Assembly: GCF_014595975.1 (NCBI RefSeq)
Contig: NZ_JABWGQ010000036.1
Span: 62,001-126,000, forward strand
Length of the DNA: 64,000 nt
Source: Sphingopyxis sp. LK2115
Lineage (GTDB): Bacteria > Pseudomonadota > Alphaproteobacteria > Sphingomonadales > Sphingomonadaceae
Reading direction: 5' to 3'
A program made the position numbers and the translations under genes. The notes under the pieces were generated by a model. The model worked only from the letters and a program-made list of their open reading frames with translations. It searched no databases and was not told the DNA's origin. Shown piece by piece: positions 1-9,434 of this stretch. The first letter of the stretch is position 1. Every line of letters starts with the position of its first letter.

Positions 1-537
1 CATTGCGGGACGCAGCAGCCGGTCCTTCATCATATAACCCGCCTGCATTTCCTGCACGATCGTGCCGGGCGCCTTGTCGCTCGGGACTTCGAGCATCGCC
101 TGATGCTGGTTGGGGTCGAGCGGCAGCCCGATCGCGGCAATGCGCGTGATGCCGTGGCGTTCGAACACCGCCATCAGTTCGCGCTCGGTCGCCTCCAGCC
201 CCGTCACCAGCGGCTTGATCGCCTCGTCGGCGCGCTGTTCGTCGCTGAGCGCGGCGAGCGCGCGGCCCAGATTGTCGGCGACCGACAAAATGTCGCGCGC
301 GAACCTGGTCGCGGCATAAGTATGCGCGTCGGCGACTTCCTTTTCGGCGCGGCGGCGGACATTCTGCGTCTCGGCGCGCGCATAGAGCAGGTCCTGCTGC
401 ACCGCGGCGAGCTGTTCGGCGAGCTTTGCCGTTTCATCCAGCGGCTCTGAGACCGCAGTTTCGGTCGCCGCGGTCTGGGTTGCGGCGTCGTCGGCCTGTC
501 CTTCGTCGACGGGCGTGTCATTTTCCTTGTTCGTCAT
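1..537 (-). CDS. grpE: GrpE nucleotide exchange factor (3' end cut by window)
   Basis: Cytoplasmic co-chaperone that releases ADP from DnaK. The reading frame begins with an ATG at 537 and runs off the left edge after 179 codons. An acidic, low-complexity N-terminus of about 40 residues is followed by a coiled-coil stretch and the GrpE head, ending in the family's LDPNQHQAMLEVPSD and GYMMKDRLLRPA motifs, so only a short tail is missing. It starts 4 bases after the stop of hrcA, so the two form the usual hrcA-grpE heat-shock operon, here read leftward. I did not identify a sigma-32 promoter with confidence. Confidence 0.95.
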   Translation of the reverse strand, partial: MTNKENDTPVDEGQADDAATQTAATETAVSEPLDETAKLAEQLAAVQQDLLYARAETQNVRRRAEKEVADAHTYAATRFARDILSVADNLGRALAALSDEQRADEAIKPLVTGLEATERELMAVFERHGITRIAAIGLPLDPNQHQAMLEVPSDKAPGTIVQEMQAGYMMKDRLLRPAM

Positions 538-541
538 AAAC

Positions 542-1585
542 CTATCGTATCAGTCTGGAGAGTGATTGGGCGGTGAAATCCACCATGGGAACGATGCGGG
601 CATAGTTCAAGCGCGTCGGGCCGATCACCCCCACGACGCCGACGACGCGCCCGTCGGCGCCGCGATAGGGCGCGGCGATAACCGACGAACCCGACAGCGA
701 AAAGAGCTTGTTTTCGGACCCGATGAATATGCGCGTCGCGCTGCCTTCACGCGCGCTGTCGAGCAGTTGCACGATGTCCTGCTTGGTTTCCAGTTCATCG
801 AGCAATTGCCGCACCCGGTCGAGGTCGCCGACGGCGCTGTCGTCGAGCAGCTTCGCCTGCCCGCGGACGATCAGCACCGGGCGGTCGGCGCCGTCGGACG
901 ACCAGACGGCCAGGCCGCGGTTGACCAGATCCTGCGCGGCGCGGTCGATCGCGATGCGCTCGGCCTCGATCTCGCGGCGCACGCGCGCCATCGCTTCGGT
1001 CAGTGTGAGCCCCGACAGCGTCGCCGAGATATAATTGCCCGCCTCGACCAGCGCCGAGGGGTGGAGCCCCGCGGGCACGTCGATGACGCGATTCTCGACC
1101 GTGCCGTCGCCCGCCACGAGCACCACAAGCGCCTGCCCCTGCGACATCGGCACGAAGGCGAGATGTTTCAGCACGCGCTCATGCTTGGGCACGAGCACCA
1201 GCCCCGCGCACGCCGACAGGCCCGACAGCGCGGCGGTCGCCTGCGCCAGCGCGCTTTCGATCGGCCCGCCCTCGGACAGGCTCGCCTCGATCTGCGCGCG
1301 GTCCTCCGCGCTCGGTTCGGCGACCTGCATCATCCCGTCGACGAACAGGCGCAGTCCCTGTTCGGTCGGCAGGCGCCCCGCGCTGGTATGCGGGCTGGCC
1401 AGCAGGCCGATCTCCTCCAGATCCTGCATGACGTTGCGGATCGAGGCGGGCGACAGGTTCAGCGTCGCGAGTTTCGACAGGGTGCGCGACCCGACCGGCT
1501 GGCCCGTCTCCAGATAGGCGTCGACGACCAGCCGGAACACGTCGCGCGCGCGCGTGGTGAGTTCGGTGATCGGGGGCGTTGTCAT
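542..1585 (-). CDS. hrcA: HrcA heat-inducible transcription repressor
   Basis: Repressor of class I heat-shock genes; in other bacteria it binds the CIRCE element upstream of groESL or dnaK. The 347-residue length is normal. The N-terminal winged helix (about residues 5-70) contains [18 protein letters not shown] and [11 protein letters not shown], both hallmarks of HrcA, and the central and C-terminal effector region follows. No CIRCE inverted repeat is visible in the short upstream region. It is divergent from rph and is followed at once by grpE. Confidence 0.96.
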   Translation of the reverse strand: MTTPPITELTTRARDVFRLVVDAYLETGQPVGSRTLSKLATLNLSPASIRNVMQDLEEIGLLASPHTSAGRLPTEQGLRLFVDGMMQVAEPSAEDRAQIEASLSEGGPIESALAQATAALSGLSACAGLVLVPKHERVLKHLAFVPMSQGQALVVLVAGDGTVENRVIDVPAGLHPSALVEAGNYISATLSGLTLTEAMARVRREIEAERIAIDRAAQDLVNRGLAVWSSDGADRPVLIVRGQAKLLDDSAVGDLDRVRQLLDELETKQDIVQLLDSAREGSATRIFIGSENKLFSLSGSSVIAAPYRGADGRVVGVVGVIGPTRLNYARIVPMVDFTAQSLSRLIR

Positions 1586-1690
1586 GGGGAGGATTTAGGG
1601 AGCGGGTGCGGCAAGAGCAAGCTATGCTCTGGCCAATCCCCCTGTGCGCCGCTAAGCGCCGCGGCACAGCTTCACGAGGAGAAAAGATTC

Positions 1691-2407
1691 ATGCGCCCCT
1701 CCGGCCGCGCGGCAGACCAGATGCGTTCCATCGCCATCGAAACCAATTTCACCATCCATGCCGAAGGAAGCGTGCTGGTCAGCTTCGGCAACACCAGGGT
1801 GCTGGTGACGGCCAGTGTCGAGGAGAAGGTGCCGCCCTTCCTGCGCGGCAAGGGGCAGGGCTGGGTCACCGCCGAATATGGGATGCTGCCCCGCGCGACG
1901 CATACGCGCGGCAGCCGCGAGGCGGCAAAGGGCAAGCAGTCCGGGCGGACTCAGGAAATCCAGCGACTGATCGGCCGCAGCTTGCGTGCGGTCGTCGACA
2001 TGCAAAAGCTGGGTGAGCGCCAGATCGTCGTCGACTGCGACGTGATCCAGGCCGACGGCGGAACGCGCACCGCCTCCATTTCGGGTGCCTGGGTCGCGTT
2101 GCGGCTGGCGGTCGACAAGCTGATCGCTGCAAAGCTGATCGCCGAAGACCCGATCGTCGACAGTGTCGCGGCGATTTCCTGCGGCATCTATCAGGGCACG
2201 CCGGTGCTCGACCTCGATTATGACGAGGATTCGGTGGCCGAGGCCGACGGCAATTTCGTGCTGACGGGCAAGGGGCGCATCGTCGAGGTGCAGGCGAGCG
2301 CCGAGGGCGCGACCTATGACGAGGAGGGCCTCTTGCGCCTGCTCCGCCTTGCCCGCATCGGCTGCGGGGAGATTGTCGCGGCACAGATGAAGGCGGTGGG
2401 GCGATAG
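1691..2407 (+). CDS. rph: Ribonuclease PH
   Basis: Phosphorolytic 3'-5' exoribonuclease that trims tRNA 3' ends. The 238-residue protein begins [12 protein letters not shown] and shows the family motifs [31 protein letters not shown] and [18 protein letters not shown]. The frame stays open far upstream, across hrcA on the other strand, but the conserved N-terminus and an AGGAG ribosome-binding site at about 1676-1680 place the start at 1691. It is divergent from hrcA and heads a run of codirectional genes leading to rdgB and hemW. Confidence 0.96.
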   Translation: MRPSGRAADQMRSIAIETNFTIHAEGSVLVSFGNTRVLVTASVEEKVPPFLRGKGQGWVTAEYGMLPRATHTRGSREAAKGKQSGRTQEIQRLIGRSLRAVVDMQKLGERQIVVDCDVIQADGGTRTASISGAWVALRLAVDKLIAAKLIAEDPIVDSVAAISCGIYQGTPVLDLDYDEDSVAEADGNFVLTGKGRIVEVQASAEGATYDEEGLLRLLRLARIGCGEIVAAQMKAVGR

Positions 2408-2450
2408 CAAAAGCGTTGGAAAAACGCGCTGTCGTTGATAGGCTGGACCC

Positions 2451-2900
2451 ATGAATGATCTCTCGTTCATGGATGTCGCAAATGCGGCCGAGCTGCGCCT
2501 GTGGCGGCGTCATATGCTGGAACGCGAGCGCGAACGGCTCGAACAGCGTCAGCGTGGCTACAGGACCGTGGTGGCGACGGTCGCGGCCGGCGCAACGGTC
2601 CTCGCGGCGGTTCTGATCGACCAGATGCTGCGCCTGTCGGGCGCGGCGGGCCTCGCCGCGCTGTTGCCTTCGGGCGCGTTGGAACTGCTCCAGCTTGTTT
2701 CCGTCTTTGCGGGGCTTCTGATTCTGGCTTTTTGGCTGTTCGACCGGTGGCGCCAGCTGCGCTATGATGAGGAAATACTGAAAAGCCGGATGCTGTTGCT
2801 CGACGAGCAGGACGAAGGAAGCCGACTGGAAACCGCCGCCCGCGACGCCGGCGCCGGTCAGGTGGCTTCGCTCGAAAGCGGCGAAGGCGATATGGCTTGA
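2451..2900 (+). CDS. Hypothetical two-helix membrane protein
   Basis: I do not recognise this 149-residue protein. An N-terminal charged amphipathic stretch rich in Arg and Glu (about residues 15-36, possibly coiled coil) precedes two hydrophobic segments (about 40-72 and 80-100), then a polar acidic tail. It is likely an inner-membrane protein with both ends in the cytoplasm. It overlaps the next gene by 4 bases at TTGA, which suggests translational coupling, and sits between rph and rdgB, genes that often lie close together in alphaproteobacteria. Confidence 0.6.
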   Translation: MNDLSFMDVANAAELRLWRRHMLERERERLEQRQRGYRTVVATVAAGATVLAAVLIDQMLRLSGAAGLAALLPSGALELLQLVSVFAGLLILAFWLFDRWRQLRYDEEILKSRMLLLDEQDEGSRLETAARDAGAGQVASLESGEGDMA

Positions 2901-3376
2901 TCGACCCATCTGTCCGACGCGTCAAAGACGAGCACTGGCGCAATTGGCTGACGCGTTTTCCAGATCTGCGAATGGACCTGAGTGGAGACAGGGTTCACGC
3001 AGCCTTGTCCGACTGGCTGTCGTCCCGTCCCGAAACTCTCCCTTCCGGGCTCGACGATCGTGCGCGCATTCGCGAGATATTGATTGTGGCGCGATCCCAT
3101 ATTCTGGCGGCAGCCAAGGCACAGCCCATCAGTTCCGGCGAGGCCGTGGGGGTGGCGATCGGAACCGGATTTGCCGGCTATCTTGCCCCCGGATTGGTCA
3201 AGGCGTGGAAGATTGCGGCGCTGATCGAACCGGTAACCGCCGGCGCCGTGGGGGCGGCGGCGGTGCCGATCGTCTATGCTCTCGTTCAGGCGCGTCGTAT
3301 TGCCTATGCCGCACGCAAGGATCGCATGTTCCGCCAGTTGATCGGGAAACTCGATTCCATTCGGGGCGAGCTGTGA
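2897..3376 (+). CDS. Hypothetical protein, coupled to rdgB
   Basis: I do not recognise this 159-residue protein. The N-terminal half is polar. A glycine/alanine-rich hydrophobic segment at about residues 82-128 could form one or two membrane helices, and the tail is basic. The start is taken as the TTG at 2897, which overlaps the TGA of the preceding gene. The first in-frame ATG is about 30 codons later, so the N-terminus is uncertain. Its stop overlaps the GTG start of rdgB by 4 bases. Confidence 0.55.
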   Translation: MIDPSVRRVKDEHWRNWLTRFPDLRMDLSGDRVHAALSDWLSSRPETLPSGLDDRARIREILIVARSHILAAAKAQPISSGEAVGVAIGTGFAGYLAPGLVKAWKIAALIEPVTAGAVGAAAVPIVYALVQARRIAYAARKDRMFRQLIGKLDSIRGEL

Positions 3377-4032
3377 CGGGGAAGCCGGCCCATCCTCATC
3401 GCAAGCTCGCCCCCGGAAAGCTCGTGATCGCGAGCCATAATGCAGGCAAGGTGCGCGAGATTCGGGCGCTGCTCGAACCTTATGGGATTGATCCGGTGTC
3501 GGCGGGCGATCTGGGCCTGCCCGAACCGGAGGAGACGGGGACGAGCTTTGCCGAAAATGCGCTGCTGAAGGCCCGCGCCAGCGCGGGCGCGTCGGGGCTT
3601 CCGGCGCTCGCCGACGACAGCGGGCTTTGCGTCGACGCGCTCGGCGGGCGGCCGGGCGTTTACACCGCCGACTGGGCCGAACGGCAGTGGTTCGAGGGCG
3701 AGCCCGGAAAAGAGTGGAAGGCACGCGACTGGTATCTGGCGATGGGCAAGGTAGAGGGGCTGCTCGCCGAACAGGGGCCGGACGTCGACCGCAGCGCGCG
3801 CTTCGTCTGCACGCTGGCGCTCGCCTGGCCCGATGGCCATGCCGAGGCGTTCGAAGGGCGCGTCGAGGGCAGCCTGACCTGGCCGCCGCGCGGCACGCTG
3901 GGGTTCGGCTATGATCCGGTGTTCGTGCCGGTCGGCCAGTCCTTGACCTTTGCGGAAATTGCGCCGGCAGAAAAACATGCGATCAGCCACCGGGCGGATG
4001 CTTTTGCGAAGCTGGTGGCCGGGGTGTTCTAG
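3373..4032 (+). CDS. rdgB: RdgB/HAM1 dITP/XTP pyrophosphatase
   Basis: Hydrolyses non-canonical purine nucleoside triphosphates (dITP, XTP) to monophosphates, keeping them out of DNA. Family motifs are clear: [14 protein letters not shown] at the N-terminus, [32 protein letters not shown], and [11 protein letters not shown] near the C-terminus. The start is taken as GTG 3373, overlapping the preceding stop (GTGA) and giving 219 residues. It is the third of three translationally coupled genes. Confidence 0.95.
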   Translation: MTGKPAHPHRKLAPGKLVIASHNAGKVREIRALLEPYGIDPVSAGDLGLPEPEETGTSFAENALLKARASAGASGLPALADDSGLCVDALGGRPGVYTADWAERQWFEGEPGKEWKARDWYLAMGKVEGLLAEQGPDVDRSARFVCTLALAWPDGHAEAFEGRVEGSLTWPPRGTLGFGYDPVFVPVGQSLTFAEIAPAEKHAISHRADAFAKLVAGVF

Positions 4033-4160
4033 CGTTTGTGTCGCCCCCGTGCAGGGGCGCGGTTGTCGGTTTGACCTGCCTTGACGCGGAAGGCCGCTGG
4101 CGGCCGCCGCCTGCGCGGGTGCGACGTGCCATCGCATCGAATTGAGCCTATATCATTTTC

Positions 4161-5306
4161 ATGTCCGAAACGCTTGCCCTTTATATCCACTGGCCCTTTT
4201 GCGTCAGCAAATGCCCCTATTGCGACTTCAACAGCCATGTTCGCGACGCGGTCGATCAGGATGCGTGGCGCGCCGCCCTGATCGCCGATTTGCGGCACGA
4301 GGCGGCGTTGCTGCCGGGGCGGACCGTGACGTCGATCTTTTTCGGGGGCGGGACGCCCAGCCTGATGCCGCCGGCGACAGTCGCGGCGGTGATCGCCGAA
4401 GCCACCGCAAGCTGGGGATTGGCGGACGATTGCGAGATCACGCTCGAAGCGAACCCCAATTCGGTCGAAGTCGCGGCCTTTGCCGATCTGGCGGCGGCGG
4501 GGGTCAACCGCGTGTCGGTTGGCGTCCAGAGCTTTGACGCGGACGTGCTTGCATTTCTGGGCCGCGCGCACAGCGAGGATGAGGCGCGGCGGGCGATCGC
4601 GGTGGCCCAGGAGCATTTTCCGCGCGTCAGCTTCGACCTCATCTATGCACGGCCGGGGCAGACGCTGGCGGCATGGGAAGGCGAACTGTCGGACGCGCTC
4701 GGCTTTGGCACCGGCCATCTGTCGCTCTATCAGCTGACCATCGAGCCGGGGACGCGTTTCTGGGCGCTCGCGGCAAGGGGCGAGCTGGTGATTCCCGACG
4801 GCGACGCCGCGGCCGACCTGTTCGATGCCACGCAGGCGATGACGCGCGCCGCGGGCCTGCCGCGCTATGAAGTGTCGAACCATGCGCGGCGGGGCGAAGA
4901 GAGCCGACATAACCTCTCCTATTGGCGCTATGGCGAATATGCGGGGGTCGGGCCGGGGGCGCACGGGCGGCGGCTCGCGCAGGCGACCGAGCGGCACCGG
5001 AAGCCCGAAAACTTTATCGCCGCGGTGACGCGCAACGGCCACGGGCTGAAGGTCGAAAGCGACCTGCCCGCGCACGAGCGCGCGACGGAGGCGATGCTGA
5101 TGGGGCTGCGGCTGAGCGAAGGCGTCGATCTGGCGCGCATCGAGGCGCGGTGCGGGCTGGGGCGCGAGGCGTTTGTCGATGCGGGCGCGGCGACGCGGCT
5201 GGCGCGGCAGGGCCTGATGGTCGCGGATGGCGACCGGCTGCGCGTCACCGATGCGGGAATCCTGCTGCTCGACTCGATCCTTTCCGAAGTGGTCAAAACC
5301 CACTAG
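4161..5306 (+). CDS. hemW: HemW heme chaperone (HemN-like radical SAM protein)
   Basis: A radical-SAM protein of the coproporphyrinogen III oxidase-like family. Members shorter than HemN, such as this 381-residue one, are thought to be heme-binding chaperones. The [4Fe-4S]-binding CxxxCxxC motif is at residues 14-21 (CVSKCPYC), followed by FFGGGTPSLM and LEANPN. The C-terminal HemN domain follows, with YEVSNHA and GVGPGAHGR. The extra N-terminal cysteine of true HemN is absent. It lies 128 bases after rdgB. Confidence 0.92.
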   Translation: MSETLALYIHWPFCVSKCPYCDFNSHVRDAVDQDAWRAALIADLRHEAALLPGRTVTSIFFGGGTPSLMPPATVAAVIAEATASWGLADDCEITLEANPNSVEVAAFADLAAAGVNRVSVGVQSFDADVLAFLGRAHSEDEARRAIAVAQEHFPRVSFDLIYARPGQTLAAWEGELSDALGFGTGHLSLYQLTIEPGTRFWALAARGELVIPDGDAAADLFDATQAMTRAAGLPRYEVSNHARRGEESRHNLSYWRYGEYAGVGPGAHGRRLAQATERHRKPENFIAAVTRNGHGLKVESDLPAHERATEAMLMGLRLSEGVDLARIEARCGLGREAFVDAGAATRLARQGLMVADGDRLRVTDAGILLLDSILSEVVKTH

Positions 5307-5319
5307 CTTGCCCCTGGTC

Positions 5320-5401
5320 CGTTCGTGTCGAGCGAAGTCGAGACACCCCTCGATCTTGCGCTGCGCTGATGGACCTCTCGACTTCGCTCGATGCGAGCGG
5401 G
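5320..5401. repeat. Intergenic palindromic repeat (family A)
   Basis: A perfect 16-bp inverted repeat: TCGAGCGAAGTCGAGA at 5328-5343 pairs with its complement at 5376-5391, with a 32-base loop. It lies between hemW and the recombinase gene. Its composition resembles the palindromes that are dispersed between genes in many sphingomonads. Transcribed, it could form a stable hairpin. Confidence 0.75.
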
Positions 5402-5415
5402 AATGGGGACATGGG

Positions 5416-6309
5416 TTGCCGCAACATCTGATCCGCGACTGGGACGCCCATCTGGCGCATGAGCAGCGCCGGTCGGAGCATACGCGCCGCGCCTATATCG
5501 CGACGGCGGGGCGCTTCTGTGCCTTTCTGTCGCGGCATCGCGGCGGCGCGGTCGATGCGGCGATGCTGAAGGCGCTGACCCCCAACGACCTGCGCGCCTT
5601 TCTGGCCGACCGCCGGGCCGAAGGGCTGGGCAATGCGTCGGCGGCGCGCGAACTCAGCGCGCTGCGCACCTTCCTGCGCTTTGTCGGCGGATCGGGCGCC
5701 AGCGTCCCGCAGATGCGCGGGCCACGCGTCAAAAAAGGCCTGCCGCGCCCGGTTGCGCCCGCCCAAGCCATGCAATTGGCGCAGGACGTCGAGCACAACG
5801 CGCGCGAAGGCTGGGTCGGCGCGCGCGATTTCGCGCTGCTGCTGCTGCTCTATGGCGCGGGCCTGCGCATCGGTGAGGCGTTGACGCTGACCGGCGCTGC
5901 GCTGCCGCTCGGCGATACGCTGCGCGTCACCGGCAAGCGAAACAAGACGCGGATCGTCCCGGTCCTGCCCGCGGTCGCGGCGGCGGTGGCACGTTATGTC
6001 GCGGCGTGCCCTTATCCGATCGCGAAACAGACGCCGCTGTTCCTCGGCGCGCGCGGCGGGCCGCTCCAGCCCGGGGTGGTGCGCGCCAGCGTGCGCGCGG
6101 CGCGGCGCGCGCTGGGGCTGTCCGATCGGACGACGCCGCACGCGCTGCGCCACAGCTTCGCGACGCATCTGCTGGCGGGCGGTGCCGACCTGCGCAGCCT
6201 GCAGGAACTGCTCGGTCACGCAAGCCTTGCCTCGACACAGGTGTATACAGCCGTCGATGCGGCGCACCTGCTCGACATATACCGCAGCGCGCATCCGCGC
6301 GCGGAGTGA
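5416..6309 (+). CDS. xerC: XerC-type tyrosine recombinase
   Basis: Site-specific recombinase, probably acting at dif to resolve chromosome dimers. An N-terminal core-binding domain (about residues 5-90) precedes the catalytic domain, in which the conserved residues can be seen: Arg in GAGLRIGEAL, Lys in GKRNKTRIVP, HALRHSFATHLL, GHASL and the nucleophile Tyr in STQVYTAV. The best start is TTG at 5416, giving 297 residues; the nearby ATG at 5411 is out of frame. No integrase-type neighbours or att sites are present, so it reads as the housekeeping Xer rather than a phage integrase. Confidence 0.88.
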   Translation: MPQHLIRDWDAHLAHEQRRSEHTRRAYIATAGRFCAFLSRHRGGAVDAAMLKALTPNDLRAFLADRRAEGLGNASAARELSALRTFLRFVGGSGASVPQMRGPRVKKGLPRPVAPAQAMQLAQDVEHNAREGWVGARDFALLLLLYGAGLRIGEALTLTGAALPLGDTLRVTGKRNKTRIVPVLPAVAAAVARYVAACPYPIAKQTPLFLGARGGPLQPGVVRASVRAARRALGLSDRTTPHALRHSFATHLLAGGADLRSLQELLGHASLASTQVYTAVDAAHLLDIYRSAHPRAE

Positions 6310-6378
6310 CCCGCAAGGACCGGCTTTGGGATTGCGATGCCGCGTTCCGATAGAGCGTCGCTGTCGCGACGGCGGCGA

Positions 6379-6987
6379 TCAATCCTGGCGCACCTTTGGC
6401 TTCCACGTCACGACGCGATAGATGTAGAGCAGGATGATCGAGCCGATGGCGATCAGCGCGACGGGGCCGATGAAGCGTTCGACCTCGGCGAACTGGCGGC
6501 CGAACCAGCTGCCCGCGCCGGCGAGCGCGGCGATCCAGATCGTCGAACCGGCGGCGGTCCAGACCAGGAACTTGGCCTGGTTCATCGCGACCATTCCGGC
6601 GGGCAGCGACACCATCGTTCGCGCGATCGGCATGAAGCGCATCACGAAGACAATGCCTGAGCCATAGCGGATGAACCAGTCGTGCAGTTTTTCGACCTCG
6701 TCCCAGTCGAGCGTCAGCCAGCGGCCGTAGCGGTCGACGAGCGGTTTCAGCCGCTCATAGCCGTACCAGCGGCCGATCCAGTACCACACCCAGTTGCCGA
6801 GCGTGGTGCCCGCGACCGCGAAAGCAACCAGTGTCCAGTAATCGAAGCGTCCTTGCCCGACCATCACGCCGCCGAGGCTCATGATGACCTCTGACGGGAT
6901 CGGCGGGAACACATTTTCGAGGAACATCAGGATCGCGATGCCGAAATAGCCCCACGAGTGGATGAGATCGAGGATGAATTCGGTCAT
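6379..6987 (-). CDS. DedA family membrane protein
   Basis: Inner-membrane protein of the DedA/VTT family, whose members act as flippases or transporters for undecaprenyl phosphate and other lipids. The 202-residue protein carries the reentrant-loop motif FLENVFPPIPSEVIMSLGG near the N-terminus and the second motif RFMPIARTMVSLPAGM in the middle, with hydrophobic segments throughout. The start is ATG 6987; the frame is open further upstream but that part lacks family character. Confidence 0.88.
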   Translation of the reverse strand: MTEFILDLIHSWGYFGIAILMFLENVFPPIPSEVIMSLGGVMVGQGRFDYWTLVAFAVAGTTLGNWVWYWIGRWYGYERLKPLVDRYGRWLTLDWDEVEKLHDWFIRYGSGIVFVMRFMPIARTMVSLPAGMVAMNQAKFLVWTAAGSTIWIAALAGAGSWFGRQFAEVERFIGPVALIAIGSIILLYIYRVVTWKPKVRQD

Positions 6988-7213
6988 GGGAGATGCGGTT
7001 TCCTGTCGTCGCTGGTCCTTGTCCCTTGACGGGAGAAGGCTATGGAGCCTTGCCGCGAAGCGGCCAGGCAAAGTTGGATGAGCGTGCGGCCGCGTCCTTG
7101 CGCGGTCTTGTCCCGTCGAAAGCGCGCCCTCTCCGCTGCGATCAGGCCAGCAAGCTGGCAAGTCTCGCTGCCTTCCCCTTCAAAGGGGGCGGGTGGGCGG
7201 GCGACGGCGTTCA

Positions 7214-8170
7214 TTATCGGCCGATCCGCCGCGCGATCGCGTCCCAGATCATGCCGGCGGTGTCGCTGTTGTTGAAGCGGTCGATGGCGACGATCCCGGT
7301 GGGCGAAGTGACGTTGATTTCGGTCAGCCATTCGCCCCCGATGACGTCGATGCCGACAAAGATCAGCCCGCGTTCCTTGAGCGCGGGGCCAAGCGCGGCG
7401 CAGATTTCCTGCTCGCGCGGGGTCAGCACGGCCGCTTCGGCATAGCCGCCGACCGCGAGGTTCGATCGGAACTCGCCCTCGCCGGGCCTGCGGTTGATCG
7501 CGCCCGCGACCTCGCCATCGACGAGGACGATGCGCTTGTCGCCCTCACGCACGCTGGGCAGGAACTGCTGGACCATGAAGGGTTCGGGCCACACCTGTCC
7601 GAACAGCTCGACGAGCGCGCCGAGGTTGCTGCCGTCGGCGTCGATGCGGAACACCGCCTTGCCGCCGTTGCCGTGCAGCGGCTTGATGACGATGGCGCCG
7701 TGACGCGACTGAAAATCCTTCACCGCGTCAAGATCGCGCGTCACCATCGTCGGCGGCATATATTCGGGGAAATCGAGCACGAAGACCTTTTCGGGGGCGT
7801 TGCGCACCGACACGGGATCGTTGACCACCAAAGTTTCGTCGCGGATGCGTTCGAGCAGCCAGGTTCCGGTGAGATAGCCGAGGTCGAAGGGCGGATCCTG
7901 CCGCATCAGCACGACATCGACGTCGCGGCCGAGGTCGAGCGTGACGGAATCGCCAAAGCGATAATGATCGCCCGGCTCGCGCTTTGCCTCGACCACGCGA
8001 TGCGCCCTTGTCGTCAGCCGCCCGGCCTCCCACGTCAGCCCGCGCACATCGTAATGATAAAGGTCATAACCGCGTTCGAGCGCCTTCAGCATCAGGTGGA
8101 AACTGCTGTCGCCCCCGATGTTGATCTTGTCCATCGGGTCCATTTGCACCGCGGCGCGCAGGGTCATCAT
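7214..8170 (-). CDS. gshB: Glutathione synthetase
   Basis: ATP-grasp ligase that joins gamma-glutamylcysteine and glycine to make glutathione. The 318-residue protein has the GshB N-terminus (VQMDPMDKINIGGDSSF) and the ATP-grasp elements VLMRQDPPFDLGYLT, IVIKPLHGNGGKAVF, FVGIDVIGG and TEINVTSPTGI. The start ATGATG at 8170 follows a GAGAAGGA ribosome-binding site. It lies downstream of yraN and rsmI on the same strand. Confidence 0.96.
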   Translation of the reverse strand: MMTLRAAVQMDPMDKINIGGDSSFHLMLKALERGYDLYHYDVRGLTWEAGRLTTRAHRVVEAKREPGDHYRFGDSVTLDLGRDVDVVLMRQDPPFDLGYLTGTWLLERIRDETLVVNDPVSVRNAPEKVFVLDFPEYMPPTMVTRDLDAVKDFQSRHGAIVIKPLHGNGGKAVFRIDADGSNLGALVELFGQVWPEPFMVQQFLPSVREGDKRIVLVDGEVAGAINRRPGEGEFRSNLAVGGYAEAAVLTPREQEICAALGPALKERGLIFVGIDVIGGEWLTEINVTSPTGIVAIDRFNNSDTAGMIWDAIARRIGR

Positions 8171-8226
8171 TCTATCCTTCTCAAGCCCTCCTCCTTCAGG
8201 AGATGGCTGAACCATTCGGGCAAGCG

Positions 8227-8577
8227 TCACGGCTGCCAGACGTGGATCAGATGGCGTGGCAGGCGCCGCGGTGCAAGCAGCATCACGTCGATCCGTATGG
8301 CGTCGTGCGGCCGGGCGAAGCGCGGGTGCAGCATTTCCGCCGCCGCAGCGACGCGGCGCAGGCGATATTGGTCGATCGCCAGGTCCAGGTCGGCGGCGCG
8401 GTCGCGCCATTTGACCTCGATGAAGGCGACCGTGCGCCCGCGACGCGCGATCAGGTCGACTTCGCCGACGGGAACCCGCAGCCGCTTGCCCAGGATGCGC
8501 CAGCCGTGGAGGCGCAGCCACCAAGCGGCGCGGCGCTCGGCCATGCGGCCGCGCGCTTCGGCGGTGGCGCGGGTCAA
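8227..8577 (-). CDS. YraN family (UPF0102) nuclease-fold protein
   Basis: A small protein of the YraN/UPF0102 family, with a predicted Holliday-junction-resolvase or restriction-endonuclease fold and no settled function. The core GEVDLIARRGRTVAFIEVKWR holds the Asp and Glu-x-Lys residues of that fold. The start is taken as TTG 8577, which overlaps the rsmI stop by 4 bases and gives 116 residues; an ATG at 8544 is the alternative. The rsmI-lpoA-yraN neighbourhood is also seen in enterobacteria. Confidence 0.85.
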   Translation of the reverse strand: MTRATAEARGRMAERRAAWWLRLHGWRILGKRLRVPVGEVDLIARRGRTVAFIEVKWRDRAADLDLAIDQYRLRRVAAAAEMLHPRFARPHDAIRIDVMLLAPRRLPRHLIHVWQP

Positions 8578-9434
8578 GCCTGATCCTTGAGCGCGAGCGC
8601 GCGGGCATAGATTTCGTGGCGGTCGCGGCCGAAGCGTTTGGCCACCGCCTTCGCCGCCTGCGCGACGGGGCTGTCGGCCATTGCGTCGTGCAGCGCGGCG
8701 TCGAGCGTCGCGTCGTCGGCGTCCTCGGCGACGGCGTCGCCCGGCGGGCCGACGACGATGACGATCTCGCCCTTGGGCGGGGCATTTTGATAGCGCGCGG
8801 CGAGCTCGGCGAGCGGGCCGGTCACGCATTCCTCGTAAAGTTTGGTCATTTCCCGTGCGACCGCCGCCTCGCGATTGCCGAGTCCGGCGGCGAGCGCCGT
8901 CAGCGCCGCGGCAAGGCGCGGGCCGCTTTCGTAAAAGACCAGCGTGGCGCGAAGCCCCGCGAACTCGGCGATCGTGTCGGCGCGGGCCTTGGCCTTGTTG
9001 GGCAGGAAGCCCGCGAAGAGGAAACGGTCGCTCGGCAGCCCCGACAGGGTGATCGCGGCGATCGCCGCGCAGGGGCCGGGCAGGGTGGTTATGTGCCGCC
9101 CCGCCGCGCGCGCGTCGCGCACCAGCTTGTAACCGGGGTCCGAAATCAGCGGGGTTCCGGCGTCCGACACCAGCACGACGACCTCCTCCGCCATGCGCGC
9201 AACCAGCGCGGCGCGGGTGCGGTCGTCGCTATGGTCGTGATAGGGGGTCATCGGCACGCGCAGCCCAAGGTGCGTCAGCAGCTTGGCGGTGACGCGCGTA
9301 TCCTCCGCCGCGATCAGGTCGGCCGACGCCAGCGTCGCCGCGGCGCGCGCGCCGATGTCGCCGAGGTTGCCGATGGGGGTCGCGACGATATAGAGACCGG
9401 GCAAGGGAGAATCTGAGATGGTCGAATCTGGCAT
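8574..9434 (-). CDS. rsmI: RsmI 16S rRNA (cytidine(1402)-2'-O)-methyltransferase
   Basis: SAM-dependent methyltransferase for C1402 of 16S rRNA. It has 286 residues with the tetrapyrrole-methylase-type N-terminus GLYIVATPIGNLGDIGARA, followed by AEDTRVTAKLL, VVLVSDAGTPLISDPGY and LPGPCAAIAAITLSGLPSDRF. It is transcribed away from the LpoA-like lipoprotein gene, and the 5' ends of the two genes meet or overlap slightly. Confidence 0.96.
   Translation of the reverse strand: MPDSTISDSPLPGLYIVATPIGNLGDIGARAAATLASADLIAAEDTRVTAKLLTHLGLRVPMTPYHDHSDDRTRAALVARMAEEVVVLVSDAGTPLISDPGYKLVRDARAAGRHITTLPGPCAAIAAITLSGLPSDRFLFAGFLPNKAKARADTIAEFAGLRATLVFYESGPRLAAALTALAAGLGNREAAVAREMTKLYEECVTGPLAELAARYQNAPPKGEIVIVVGPPGDAVAEDADDATLDAALHDAMADSPVAQAAKAVAKRFGRDRHEIYARALALKDQA

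Noticed and set aside
1614-1630. AGAGCA-AGCTA-TGCTCT palindrome between hrcA and rph as a CIRCE element
   Set aside because: CIRCE is TTAGCACTC-N9-GAGTGCTAA; this 6-bp palindrome does not match it and may be chance.
566-1690. Long N-terminal extension of RNase PH
   Set aside because: It lies antisense to hrcA and has no homology character; the conserved RNase PH start and ribosome-binding site are at 1691.
5416-6309. Phage or integron integrase
   Set aside because: Its length and motifs match XerC, and no phage genes, att sites or tRNA are nearby.
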